A DNA stretch of 64,000 bases. Origin: Pogona vitticeps. Lineage: Eukaryota; Chordata; Lepidosauria; Squamata; Agamidae. Each line of letters starts with the position of its first letter. The stretch's first letter is position 1. The notes under the pieces are model-generated. The model made no database searches. It had not been told where the DNA came from and saw nothing but the letters and a program-made list of their open reading frames with translations. This document shows positions 12,456 through 26,500 of this stretch, piece by piece. The stretch spans positions 103,230,501 through 103,294,500 of the forward strand of contig NC_135785.1 of assembly GCF_051106095.1 (NCBI RefSeq). The letters are read 5' to 3'. A program made the translations under genes and the position numbers.

Positions 12456-12654
12456 ATAACATGATTACTCTGGAAAATAATTCTCAAACTTTATAGTTGT
12501 CAGACTAAACTTTCCAGGATACATTAGGAAAAGAAGCCACAAAGGTTCAAGTGGCACACAGTGAATGCAAATTTGTGACATCATTCTCTCTTGAGTGTTT
12601 CCAACCTTTTGGACATTGCTGCCCTGCAATTAAATTGATGGTTCAATTTTATAG

Positions 12655-12835
12655 GGGACCTTTCCTGGTAGCCATGGGTCGTTCTTGGCATCCAGAGGAA
12701 TTCAACTGTGCCTACTGTAAGACATCCCTGGCTGATGTATGCTTTGTTGAAGAACAGAACGCTGTGTACTGTGAGCGCTGCTATGAACAGTTCTTTGCCC
12801 CAACCTGTGCCAGATGTCATACCAAGATCATGGGG
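12655..12835 (+). CDS. LDB3: LDB3 exon: most of LIM1 and start of LIM2
   Basis: The acceptor TTTTATAG|GGGACC completes the Arg codon left open by the previous exon. The product begins [21 protein letters not shown] and continues through [11 protein letters not shown] to TKIMG. It carries the central HxxxxxCxxC zinc ligands of LIM1 ([11 protein letters not shown]), the closing CxxC of LIM1 (YCERCYEQ) and the opening ligands of LIM2 (CARCH). LIM domains hold two zinc ions and mediate protein-protein contacts; in LDB3 they bind signalling partners such as protein kinase C. The exon is 181 bases and the donor GGG|GTAAG ends on a codon boundary. The open frame extends upstream into the intron, but homology starts only at GPF. 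Confidence 0.96.
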
Positions 12836-13377
12836 GTAAGTCCACCAGCAAACACAGCAAAATGCCTTTAAGAGGCATGTTTTCTGACAGACTTAAGCCT
12901 ACAATCTAGGGCAGCCATTCTCAATGGGACCCATATGGCCTACTAGGGAACCATAGCACATTTGAAGGGGGCCACTGACTGGAAACAATTCTTCACACAC
13001 CACCATTATGTGACTCATACAATCCTGATTTGGCCTATATTTCTTTCATCTTGTGTTAATAGCCATGGCCAGAAAAAAGAAAAGAAAAAAAGATTGAAAA
13101 TGACTGATCTAGAGCTATGTGAGGGGTTAAATATCTATAGGCCTCCAGATATTTTCCAGCTCCAAATCCCACTCAGTACAGAATCTTGGCACAGAATCAG
13201 CAGCTGGCAAGCCCAAGGCAGCTGGAGAGGGATACAGGATTTGGCCCAAGGAGGCTGGAATTGATGCCTGGTGAGGTGGGGGGGACGCCCACACAGGTTG
13301 CACATAGCAGCAACATAGACTGTGTCCCTGCAGATCAAACCGCTGAGCCCTCCAGAACTACGTAACCCAGCAGGCAG

Positions 13378-15480
13378 TCAGGGAGGCAGAAGGTGGAACA
13401 AACTTAGCCCGCCGGGACTATGTAACCCAGCAGGTTCTATAAAAAGTCTTTTCTTGAGCAGCTTCTTAAAGGTTGGGCAGTAGGGGACCAGGTGCAGCTT
13501 AATCAGGAGCCCATTCCAAAGGATGGTGCCACAACCGAGAAGGCTCAATTTCTGGTGAATGTCCTTCTGGCCTCCCTTAGTGTGGCTACCCATGAGAGCA
13601 TGGCCTGCAAAGACTGAGTGGCCGAGTTTGATGTGCTTAAGGAAAGGCACTCCAACAAGTAACAAGGTCTCCAAAATATGAAGGGCTTTGTAGGTAAGAA
13701 CCAAAACCCTGAATCTGGCCTGGAACATCATAGGTAACCAGGGTGGCTGAGCCAGGACTGATGAAATATGATCAGATTTATTCACACTCAATACCAGCCT
13801 GGCAGCTGCATTCTACATCTGCTCTCGTTTCCAGGTCAGTATCAAGGAAAACCCCCATGTAGAGGGCATTGTAGTAGTCTATCTTTGAGATCACCAGCAC
13901 ATGCACCAACTTCTTCAGGGCCCCTTTGTCCAAGTAGGAGTGGAGCTGGGCAATCAGCCACAGTTGGTTGAAGGCTGACTTGGTCATGGCTGCAATCTGG
14001 GAGTCCCATGGGTGAGCCAGATCCAGGAGCAAACCCACTTAGAGAAACAGTTTGCTAACCTGTCAGAAGGGGGCCAAGAAGAAGAATTATCCCTCTTATT
14101 CAGGTTCTGGTTCAGTCTGTTGGCCTCGTTCCATTACAGAATTGAGGCCAGGTACTGCTTGAGCACCTGAATGACACCAACTGCAGAAAAATGTAAAGGA
14201 GAGATGCAGTTGTGTGTCCTCAACATATTGATGGTAATGCACTCCACATCTCCAGATTACTTCTTTCAGTGGCTTAACATAGATGTTAAATAGCGCTGGG
14301 GAGATTGACAACCTCGGGGCACCCCCCCCCCACAGTTGAGGGCCCAAGGGCCTGACAATCCCTCTCCAAGCTGCAATCTCCGGATTTGGCCATTAAAGAA
14401 GGATCAGAGCCAGCTGAGCACCCTGCCTTCCTGACCCCCATACCTGAAAGTCTATCCAGGAGGATACCATGGTTGGTGGTATCAAAAGCTGCTGGGAGAT
14501 CCAGGAGTACCAACAGGTTTATTTCTCCCACATTTGCCTCCCTTAAAAGATCATCGTGCAGCATGACCAGTGCTGCCTCAGTACCATAACACAGCCTGAA
14601 CCGGGACTGGAATGGATCAAGACAATTCTTCTCCTCCGCCATCATTCACTCGACTACCTTGCCCATAAAAGGGGAATATTGGCAACAGGCCTTAAATTGC
14701 CCATTTCAGGATAGGCTGTATGAAAGTTTTCCTCAAATGGGGAAAATAACCCTCAGTGAAGCATTTATGATGTCAACAGCTCAATCCATGGTAACCCCAT
14801 TGGCTGCTTTTAAAAGCCATGATGGGTAAGGGTTGAGCACAGAAGTGGCAGGTCTGCAGTGTACCAGTACCCTGGACACCTCCTCTGATGTTACAGGTTG
14901 AAACTGAACCAGATGGGCAGAGGAATCGCAACCAAACTGTCTGTGGAGTCCAGATCACGTTGGATGGTCTCAATTTTAGATTTTTAAAAACATTGTCAAC
15001 ACTGGTGAAATCACCAGGATGAGGCTGTTGCTGACCAGGAATGTTGAGATTACAAGCCACCCAGAAAAGCTCCACTTGCTGGTTTTCAGTCTCACTAGTG
15101 ATCTTGGCATATTTCTTGGTCAGGATCTTAACTGCAACCAGATTATGCTCCAACGGCTCTTTCCTCCACCTACTGTCTAACCATCTCGTTAACTACATAG
15201 CTTGAACCTCCTCCACAAAACAGGAGAAGGTCAAACTCTGAAGCAGAAAGGGTGTTTGGGAGCAATTGTGTCAATGGCTCAAGCCACATGACTAGATAGG
15301 CGGGATATAAATACAATAAATAAATAAATAAATAAATAAAATTGATATACCATCTACTGACCTGGACTTTGACAAGATTGCCAACCAGATCAGTCAGAAA
15401 TATTCCCAAGGCCTTCCAAAACCTATTGGGTTCAAGAAGCCTCTGAGGGCCAACCATTTTCACTGGTCAGTTCTCCCCAC
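13378..15480 (-). mobile_element. L2-like LINE remnant, antisense to LDB3
   Basis: Read on the minus strand it covers the start of the reverse transcriptase and most of what follows. The motif LVLLDLPAAFDTTNHGILL lies at about 14.49-14.56 kb, and YVEDTQLHLS at about 14.21-14.24 kb is the catalytic box, with YVED where an active enzyme has YADD. C-terminal blocks at about 13.45-13.9 kb include VLTYKALHILE and GTILWNGLL. The 3' tail is missing. Several frameshifts and stops show it is old and inactive. A short, oppositely oriented L2-type tail with a (TAAA)n run lies inside it at about 15.27-15.34 kb. Confidence 0.85.
15270..15341 (+). repeat. L2-type 3' tail with (TAAA)n run, inside the antisense LINE
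   Basis: GACTAGATAGGCGGGATATAA followed by a (TAAA)n run is the usual 3' terminus of L2-type elements in this window (compare 20.2 and 42.1 kb). It interrupts the antisense L2-like frame and is therefore a later insertion. Confidence 0.55.
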
Positions 15481-15489
15481 AGGAGGAGA

Positions 15490-16314
15490 TACCGAATTTT
15501 TCGATGTATAAGATTATACTTTTCTCTAAAACATTTAGATTAAAAATTTAGAGTCCTCTTATACATGGACGTGGTGGCGCTGTGGGCTAAACCGCAGAAG
15601 CCTGTGCTGCAGGGTCAGAAGACCAAGCAGTTATAAGATCGAATCCATGTGACGGAGTGAGCGCCCGTCACTTGTCCCAGCTCCCGCCAACCTAGCAGTT
15701 TGAAAGCATGGAAATGCGAGTAGATTAATAGGGACCACCTCGGTGGGAAGGTAACAGCGTTCCGTGTCTAAGTCGCACTGGCCATGTGACCACGGAAGAT
15801 TGTCTTCAGACAAAATGCTGGCTCTATGGCTTGGAAACGGGGATGAGCACCGCCCCCTAGAGTCGAACACGACTGGACAAAAATTGTCAAGGGGAACCTT
15901 TACCTTTACTATACATGGAAGTAAGGAGGGGGAGGGATCAAAGAGCTTTGATCCCTGCTTTCCCCCTCCACTTTCCTCATAAGTGCTTTCTCCCTCCATT
16001 TTCCTTGCAAGAAAGAGCTTTCTGCCTCCACTTTCCCCACAAGAAAGTGCTTTTTTGCAAGGAAGGTGCTTTCCCCTCCACTTTCTTTGCAAAAAGTGGT
16101 GGGGGAAAGCAGGAATCATCAAAGTGATTTATCAAAGCAATTCCTGCTTTCCCCTCCACTTTCTTTGCAAGAAAGTGGAGGGGGAAAGCAAGAATCAAAG
16201 CACTTTGATCCCCGCCCTCCCTCTCCACTTTCTTGCGAAGAAACAAATTCTGGGTTAAAAAGGGGGGGGGGTGTCTTATACATGGGAGTGTATTATACAC
16301 AGAAAAATATGGTG
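15490..16314. mobile_element. MITE with repetitive interior, split by a SINE
   Basis: The left end TACCGAATTTTTCGATGTATA and the right end TATTATACACAGAAAAATAT are roughly inverted. The block CTTATACATGG occurs on both sides of the interior. The interior (about 15.92-16.25 kb) is built from repeated, partly palindromic CCCCTCCACTTTC - CTTTGCAAGAAAG units, which makes several overlapping spurious open frames. A Sauria-type SINE sits inside it with a 9-bp target duplication. There is no transposase. Confidence 0.65.
15569..15909 (+). mobile_element. Sauria-type SINE, full length, copy 1
   Basis: A tRNA-derived squamate SINE. The head ACGTGGTGGCGCTGTGGGC has A-box-like and B-box-like blocks, the body includes GTACCACCTCGGTGGGAAGG-like sequence, and the tail CAAGGGGAACCTTTACC is shared with BovB LINEs, which supply the enzymes for its spread. 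It is flanked by the direct repeat TATACATGG (15560-15568 and 15910-15918), a target-site duplication. Confidence 0.92.
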
Positions 16315-18839
16315 ACTACAGACAAGTTAAATGTCAGCAGGGAGTGATACCATGACAGTGTCACCTTCAAATCACATCCCACCCAGGCAAACTAGAACAC
16401 CAGGTCCAGATTGGGTCTGGCTTTATATGTGGAACCGATGACATGTTACGACAGGTTCATGGACTCCTGGGCTCCACCATACGGATTTTTATGTCAACCA
16501 ATAAGTGACATGTCCCTGGTTGCACCCTGAATTTCATTCCTCTGTGTGCTCCATCACCTAATCTGAGCTTATTTAATAGGTTGTTTTGCATACAGTCATT
16601 TAAGTTAATTAAACTAGCTGACAATGAGTCACTAATGAGACATGTTACTAACATAAATTATGTTGGGCTGCCAGCAATAGTGCAAAGGACAGGATGTCAC
16701 ATTAAATTACATAATATCTGTGTAATCTAAAATCTGGAAAGAGGAAGCATTTCCCATCACACCATCGAAGCCTTTGAACAGTTGCCTGAAATGTAATTAG
16801 TTGTTGCCAGACCTGCAGTTAATGCATTAAGTTCTCCAAATACATTCACTCCTCCATTTTTCTTTCCACTCGGTTTGTTGACATAGGGATGGAACTATCA
16901 AGCTGTTAATTATCTGAAAAATGTTGACAAAGTAATTTGTTACGTTATTGTAACACTGATCATTGTTCCTTTTTTGATACTTTCTGTTGCCCCCCCCCCA
17001 TTTATTTAAGAAAATTTAGGATTGACAAAAATGGCACAACATCTGAAAAATTCCCATCACAAAGCTTCTTAAAATACCCCATAATTCCCTTAAAATGTCA
17101 CTTTTGAAAGAGACAACAATACTTATTCTACCAATAAATTAATGTTATTCATACTTATCTTGCTACTTTCAAAATGTAGCTTCATTATACACATACAAGT
17201 TCCCCTGCCCCCCATCAAAATAACCGGTTGCTCATTATTTCCAAACTTTGGTTAGTTGTACTTTTTTAAAAAAACAGATGAGTATTCTTTTTTTAAAAAA
17301 AAAATTGGAGATGAAGTCACATATAATTTGGCAATTCATGATATTCATGTGTAATTGTTTGTTCCTTTATTTCTGGCCACTTTGGAGCAGTTTTTTCTCT
17401 GGCAGTCATGTGATGTTGTATACTGAGTAGTGTTAACTAATCCTAGGTGCTGTGCATGCACAAATTCCTTCAGTTAAGAAATGTGATTATTTGTGTGGGC
17501 TGTTATAATTGTTGTAGACATTATGAAGTACTGTTTGGACCACTGAGAGGCAAAATAAAGACCATGTTTATCATGCTTTCCTTATGTTTTGTCATATATG
17601 ATTTTAAATTTGCAAATCTGATTGCTGGGGCACTTATCTCTGAAGGGAGTTTACGACCACACCTCCCTTTTTGTGTCCCTTTGGTAACAGACAAAAGGGT
17701 GCTGGAAGGCCCTTCCATTCTTTTCCACCTCACCTTCATTTTCTTTGCCAACAGTTTTAACGTTGCTTTAGTACACTTTATTGTTAATCCAGTTAATTAC
17801 ATTTTAACTCTAAAGTGCCCTGAGAACATGGTTAGAGGACAGCCTGTAAATATTTGAGATGAACAGAGCAATGGAATTGTTACAATAAAATACACTTTGA
17901 AATACACTTCTTTCCAAGTGTCATTTCAGTGTTTCCCAGAATAAAACTCTAAACCTGGCTAAAACCTATGCCTCATTATTGAAATCTCTTTTCCTCGTTC
18001 TCCCCTGAACTTTGAACTGAGACTCTTTCAGAAGGATGCTCTCTGTTGTCTGATCTTAAACGCATAAATGCTCTCTGCAACAGATGGCTTACAGTAATTC
18101 CACATTCAGATGTCTAATAGATTTGGGGCTTTCTCACAGATGAACAAAGATAACAGTAAATGGTTATTGTGGGTTTTTCGGGTTCTTTGGCCGTGTTCTG
18201 AAAGTTGTTCTTACTGATGTTTCACCAGTCTCTGTGGCCGGCATCTTCAGAGGACTGGAGTAGGAACTCAGTCCATGAGTTCACCATCAGATCCCGGCCG
18301 TGAAAGCCTTCGAGTATACCAATAAATCTTTGTATTGATTTCTTTTAAAAATAGACCTAAGATGATGCCTAAACCTTGTGGTGGCTGAGCATAAAGCTTG
18401 AAGACTGTAAATGCCAGTTTCACAGTAGTGCTAGGCCTTCCTGAAGCTGATGTTCTTTGGATGTATTGGGCTGCAACTCCCAGGATTCTCCAGGCAGCAT
18501 AGCTATGCTGGGAGGGGGATTTTGGCATTTATTGTCAAATACAGGGCACCAGAATGGGCAAGACTTGATCTGGAAGACTTGATCTGGAAGACTTGATCTG
18601 GAAGCCAATTCTAGCCCACGGTGGGTCCCAAGGAAGCGGCTACAACTTAAAGCTCAGTCGCTGCATTTGTGTTAAAATGGGAGCAGCAGGATATGCATTA
18701 CATTGGCAAAGCTTCATGCTTAATTGCATCCCCACCAGCTGGTTCCTTCCACTTCTGAGTTCCAGTAAATACATATATATATTCTACCCATCCCTACTGG
18801 CTGGTTTTCCCTGATCTTAGGTTTCAGTTGTGTGTTTGA

Positions 18840-21189
<2,350 letters not shown>

Positions 21190-21279
21190 TAATTAATGAA
21201 AACAGATTAGGACTTCTTAAGCTTGATATTTGACTTGCACTCTAGCATTTGGACCATGGAAGAGAGAGAGATCCCATAT

Positions 21280-21450
21280 TTAGTTATTTCTGTTTCTGTA
21301 CCACCCTATTAGCGTTGTCACTCTTTGGGCAGTTTACAATATGCAATAGAAATCTAACAATATAATAAATACTAAAGGTACAATAAAATATAATTAAACC
21401 CAGTTATCACGAACTGAAACTAGTTTGAAATACAAATAACACAAATTAAA
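21280..21450 (-). repeat. Old LINE 3' tail fragment
   Basis: CACCCTATTAGCG then GGGCAGTTTACAATATGCAA followed by A/T-rich sequence looks like the reverse of an L2/CR1-type 3' end. It is too short and too diverged to assign to a clade. Confidence 0.4.
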
Positions 21451-21549
21451 ACCCATTTGAACCATATCTGGATTCTGCCCCTGCACATTGAGGGCTGCCA
21501 TGACAAAATAAAGGGTTCTAGATTATTTTTATGTGTTGTTTCTTAGACT

Positions 21550-21675
21550 GTTAGATAGCTTAGTGGTTTAAGCATTTGACTATGTAGCTAGAGGTTGGGA
21601 GTTCAATTCCCTGTATACCTCTTTGACAGGGCTGGACTAGATAATCCATAAGTCCCTTCTAGCTCTGCAATTCTA
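21550..21675 (+). repeat. tRNA-derived SINE with a CR1-like tail
   Basis: The head TTAGATAGCTTAGTGGTTTAA is A-box-like, GGGAGTTCAATTCCC is B-box-like, and the tail GGGCTGGACTAGATAATCC then GCAATTCTAAGATGATG matches the end typical of CR1 LINEs. A CR1-like tail without a visible head lies at 31.05-31.18 kb. Confidence 0.65.
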
Positions 21676-22487
21676 AGATGATGGTTGTTGTTATTGTTAA
21701 CACAAAAATGTTTTCACTTGATGCTGGCAGACTAGTGGAAGGTAAGTCATTGAATATTTGAGTATTCTCCACATAGAAAACTCAATGCAAATGGAAGAAA
21801 CGAGGAATGAGCCAATGCGGTTTTTACCTTGAGTACCTGAAACCCCAAGGATATATTTCAAGCACCCCCCTTTGCTCCATGCTGTTGATACTTCCATGCA
21901 TTCAGCACAGAACAAATATATCCTTAATATAGCTCTTGATGACAGTGAGTTTTGCTTGAGAGCCACTTTGGGAATATATGGGTGCAAGAAAGATAGCCTC
22001 TGGTCCTCCCCATATTTCCTGCAGCCAAGAGAGAGAGAGATACGAAAAGTGTGAGCTACAAGGAGATCTCCTGATATCGCCTTGTTTTGATTTGTATGCT
22101 TCTAGATTGGCACTACATGGATGCTTTTTGGGAGTAGATACCAACAGTTGCAGACCTCTGCTATACAATGGTTGCATGGTTAGGATTAAGAGGTTGAGAT
22201 CTTAAACCTAACCGTACATTTCGCTTTACCGTAGAGGTCTGTAACTGCATTGCAAAGGTAACCATCAGCCTTATCTCAAAGAAAGAGAAACATTTTTTCT
22301 AGCAAGAGCCATAGACTCATAAGGAAAGTAGAGGGCATAGCTAATGATAGGTAGAGCTTAGTAGGTGGAGCCAAACATACAGAAGATGGGATTTGCAGTG
22401 TTACCAGTGGCCATAAGTAAAAGACTCTTTGCTATTGTATTCTCTGCAGTCTAAAAGATTGACTGGAAACTTCCTGACATATCAGTG

Positions 22488-22891
22488 TACAGTGGTACCT
22501 CAACTTACAGATGTCTCCACTAGCGAACGTTTCGAGTTACGAATGGCTCCGTTCTCACAATGTTGCTTCAACTTGCAAACAGAGCCTCAACTTGTGAATG
22601 AAAAAAAAAACCCTTTCCTGCCCTTTTTTAAAACCTAAGTTCATCTTAGGTCAAAAGAAGAAAAAATTTTAAAAAATTCTCCCCCAGTGGTAGAGTACGG
22701 ATTAACTGGCTTTGCATAAGTTCCTATGGGAACTAATGCTTCGACTTAAGAATGGCGCCTCGACATAAGAACGAAAAACAGCAGGTACGGATTAAATGGT
22801 TTTTGGAAAAGTTTGCCTTGACTTACAAACTTTTTAACGTACAAATGCCGTTCCAATACAGATTATGTTAGTAAATTGAGGTACCACTGTA
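22488..22891. mobile_element. Mariner-type MITE (TACAGT family), copy b
   Basis: The left end TACAGTGGTACCTCAACTTA and the right end TAAATTGAGGTACCACTGTA are inverted, bordered by TA. The interior has mirrored CGAGTTACGAA / CGACTTAAGAA blocks. It belongs to the same subfamily as the copies at 33.4 and 47.4 kb and has no coding capacity. Confidence 0.87.
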
Positions 22892-23106
22892 TAATCACTG
22901 AAAATCCATTTTCTTCTTCTTCATGAGATCTAGATTACATTGCTTTCTGTTGACGTCCTGTTGACTTATTCCACCCCCCAACCCCCTTTATAGTATACAT
23001 TGATGGAAATACAGGCCATCTTTGCTTGAAAAATATTTTTTATATCTCTGCTTAATGTCACCTAGTGAATCAGACTTTTTCAGTATGTGATTGTTTTGAT
23101 TTTCAG

Positions 23107-23196
23107 GTGTGCCACGTGAATTTGGAAGGTCAGCCATTTTATTCAAAGAAGGATAAGCCACTATGCAAGAAGCATGCACATGCTATTAATGTCTAA
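23107..23196 (+). CDS. LDB3: LDB3 terminal coding exon: end of LIM3 and C-terminus
   Basis: The acceptor TTTTGATTTTCAG is followed by [20 protein letters not shown] and then KKHAHAINV and a TAA stop. It supplies the final LIM3 ligands (the second Cys of CAVC, then PLCKKHAH). The ending HAHAINV fits LDB3; PDLIM5 ends HAHSVNF. All five exons join in one frame and carry all three LIM domains without a stop or frameshift, so this end of the gene looks intact and functional. Confidence 0.96.
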   Translation: MCHVNLEGQPFYSKKDKPLCKKHAHAINV

Positions 23197-23560
23197 AGGA
23201 AGAGCCAGAAGCTAACAACAAAGTGACAAGAATGGCGGCTGATTCAAGGATTGAAACATGGATAACTCTCATGGTGGGGAGGGGCAGGGGAGATAATGAA
23301 TTATGAACACTGCTAAAATTGATTTCAGTTGCTTTTATATGTGCAGCTCTTGGTCTAGTGTATTTAATACCAAACAAATGAATTCACGTTCAAACATTGT
23401 TGAAAATTTTTGAGCAAAAAGAACAAAGCTAAAAACAATTTATAAAACCGTATCCTAAAATTATTTTTTTAACATCTTATATGTTTAATATGTTCACCAA
23501 GGCAGCCTTTAGGCTGCTCAACAGTGATATAAAAATAAACAGAAAATCATTCTTAGTATT
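23197..23560 (+). other. LDB3: LDB3 3' untranslated region, minimum extent
   Basis: Non-coding sequence follows the stop. The first AATAAA is at 23534-23539, so a transcript could end near 23.56 kb. The actual end may be further on: other AATAAA signals lie near 27.29 and 28.18 kb, and 23.2-28.5 kb contains only one recognisable insertion. Confidence 0.55.
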
Positions 23561-26500
23561 ATGATACAATGTTGATGTGCCAAAATAATAAGTGTAGCAT
23601 AACTTTTAAGAATTGTTCTTAGCTACAGGTCACTAAAATGTCCCTCACAAAACAGATTTTTATGTCATGAATCTTATTCTGAGTTGTATAGACATTACAT
23701 AGACTTTGTAATGGCTTTGATAGGTAAGATGCAATTAACTAAAAGCACCCCCAGTGGTTTATTCAAGAGAGGCTTGAATCCAGACAAAACTGAGCCCATT
23801 CAATTTTTTCCATAGTGACATGAGAACTGCTTCCATGGGGTATATGCTGTTCTTCATCACCCTGCTCATCTGTAAAAGTGGGAGAGGAACCAATGGTATG
23901 GGTTTTTTCCTTATGTGACTATTGTGGCCCCTCTCCCAATGATATGTATTAATGGTAAAATGAATTATATCATTGGTTCCCCACACATGATCCTTTATGC
24001 TTGCATTATCAGAGCAACAAGACTATCCTAGGAAAACACTAAGACACTGCTATGAGTATGAGTTGATCCTAGTATTGGAAAGTAGGAGCACAGCATTATT
24101 TTGCATGTGCCCAAAGCTGCCTGGGAGCCATTTCCATGTGATGCTGTGCCATGCGCATGTCATGTGTTTGTGTGAATATTGCATTGTGAGGCTCATTGGA
24201 TGCCTCTTCCAGCCAAAAGGGTGGCATTTGGGTGGTGGTCATGGAGAAATAGCCACAGTCTTTACCTTCTAAGTGGCTGTGATGTCCACCTAAACCTTGT
24301 CACTCTGTGCAATATAACCATAGGGGAGGAGAAAGGACTTGTTTGTGATGGTGATTGGTAGAAGGGAAGAGGGGAAAAAAGATGTTGGGTGATATTAATT
24401 CCAGTTGCAAAAGGAGAAACGGTAGAGAGGATAGAAGTTTAAATATTTATAGCAAATTACCTTGTTCAGAGTATAAGAAGGGAGCTTGATTTCCACAGTT
24501 TGCTGTTATAAAAGAAAGATCAAGGGCTAGAAATGATCTATGTGGTGTTTCTTTCTTTAGCAGAGTAACTTTCCTTCTTGTTCCTCCCTTTGTTTTGTGG
24601 GTTAGTGGTTAACTTGTAAGACAAGAGGCAGTAGACGAAATGTCTAGTATGAGATCTATCCAAAAAAGGGAAAAGAAGCGAAAGGGGATTCCAATTGTAT
24701 TTCGATGTCTTTGGGAATTTGTACTTTGTTTCTCCTACAATTGATAACTATTTACAGGGCAGTCCTCAATGAAACACATGTCCTGTTCTAACTGTGATTA
24801 GATTAGATTCTTTCAGTATGACATCTCTGAAGTGTAATTGTGTTTCCAGCTATACAGAAATAACTCAGAATAGTATTAAGGTTACATCCCTTTTTCAGAT
24901 TTTGAACAAATATATTTAATATTTCAGCACATACATACGCAAACTTTTGTACTGTTGCAGCTGGCAATACATCTTTATTCTGTCAGTTATATCTTATGAT
25001 TTGGAATATTTTAAGCAGGTAGTGTCAGATAATAGTTGTATATAAATAAGCAGGGATTCATGTCTACTCAGATGATCATCCTAAACTGTGACATAGGCAT
25101 GGAAGGGTTCCCACCCCTCATGTCACTGGAAAAAAATGGCCATAAAGTTCAAGCTGTTTACTCCAATGAAATCCAAATGTTATCTTCTCCAATAAGTAGC
25201 TGCAGCACTGGAGCTATTTATACTTACTGCAATATATACATATTTGGCATTCATTAAAAAAGAAAATCCATAATTTGGTTTTAGTAAAAGATAAAGGTTC
25301 CCCTTGACATTTAGTCCAGTCGTGTCCGACTCTAGGCCATGGTGCTCATCCCCATTTCCAAGCCATAGAGCCAGCGTTTGGCCCAAAGACAGTTTCCGTG
25401 GTCACGTGGCCAGCACTACTAGACATGGAACGCCGTTACCTTCCCACCCATTAATATCAACCTATTTTGTTTTAGGGAGGTTTTTCATTTGAGCAGTACT
25501 CCTTAATATAGGTGCATTTTCTAATTAGTGATATCGTGGCAAGAAACCCTGCTTCATAGAGTGTTGTCTTTCTCTCAGAACACTAGGCCTTATTTTAAGA
25601 AATGTAATACAGGAAGCACTTTTTAAGGTCCCATTTGATTGCAGGAGAAGAGTGTTAAGCATGTGCTTTATTTTCTGGTTGAAATTACCCAGGCTGAAAA
25701 GTGCTGAACTTAGGCAGGTTGTAGCCCTGTTTTGTTTTGCGTTTTATTTGTTTGTTTCTAGAACTGGGAGGACATAATGAAACTTCAATGTTTGTAATGC
25801 ACAAGAATTTTCTGCTTGCATTCAATCCATATTTTGGTTAGTTAAACACATTTGACTTCTAGTATATAAACAAGTACTGCACTTTACTTATTGATCTTGT
25901 CGTTTTAGCAAGGACTGCAGAACTGTTTGATTGCTTATTTTTAAAAAGAATCTTTAGCATTTTAGTGAAACTTTTTTTAAAAAAAAGACAATGGTTTCCT
26001 CTTTGCAGTTAGTATCTTGGTGAAAATTACTGTTAAACGATGACAGTGTAGCTTCCTATATTGGAACGCAACAACACACAAATGACACCCTTAACTAAGT
26101 GCTTTATTCCACTTCAGGCCCTCTCTGTCTGGCACTTTCCACTAATCAAATGCCAGCCAGCTCTCGATTGCTTCACAACAGAAGGACAATAAAACCTTAC
26201 ACTAGGTCAAGGATCGACTGCACTGTGAGAGCACTGTCATTACTCATTGAGTTGTCTTTTGGGAGGTGGGGCATTCTGATGTTTCCAGGATTGGCTTTGT
26301 TGCTGCTTTTTGCATATGCGGGGGGGGGCATGATGTTCCAGTAACACTTCCAAAATCAAAAGGGCAAGAATCATGGGGGACACTTCTTTACCATCTCCAT
26401 GGTCCGTAAAACTGTCAAATGTACAAACATTTATTCACATGACTTGGGTCGTTTCCTAAAGAGCAGAATCCATTCTTTAACTATACTACTTTATACATCC

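Larger units (their letters stand above)
10755..12654 (+). other. LDB3: LDB3 intron (1.9 kb)
   Basis: A GT-AG intron between the LIM1-start exon and the LIM1/LIM2 exon. It contains a fragment related to hAT-type MITEs (about 11.83-11.98 kb) and a piece of a palindromic MITE (about 12.35-12.45 kb). Otherwise I see nothing but intron sequence. Confidence 0.85.
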
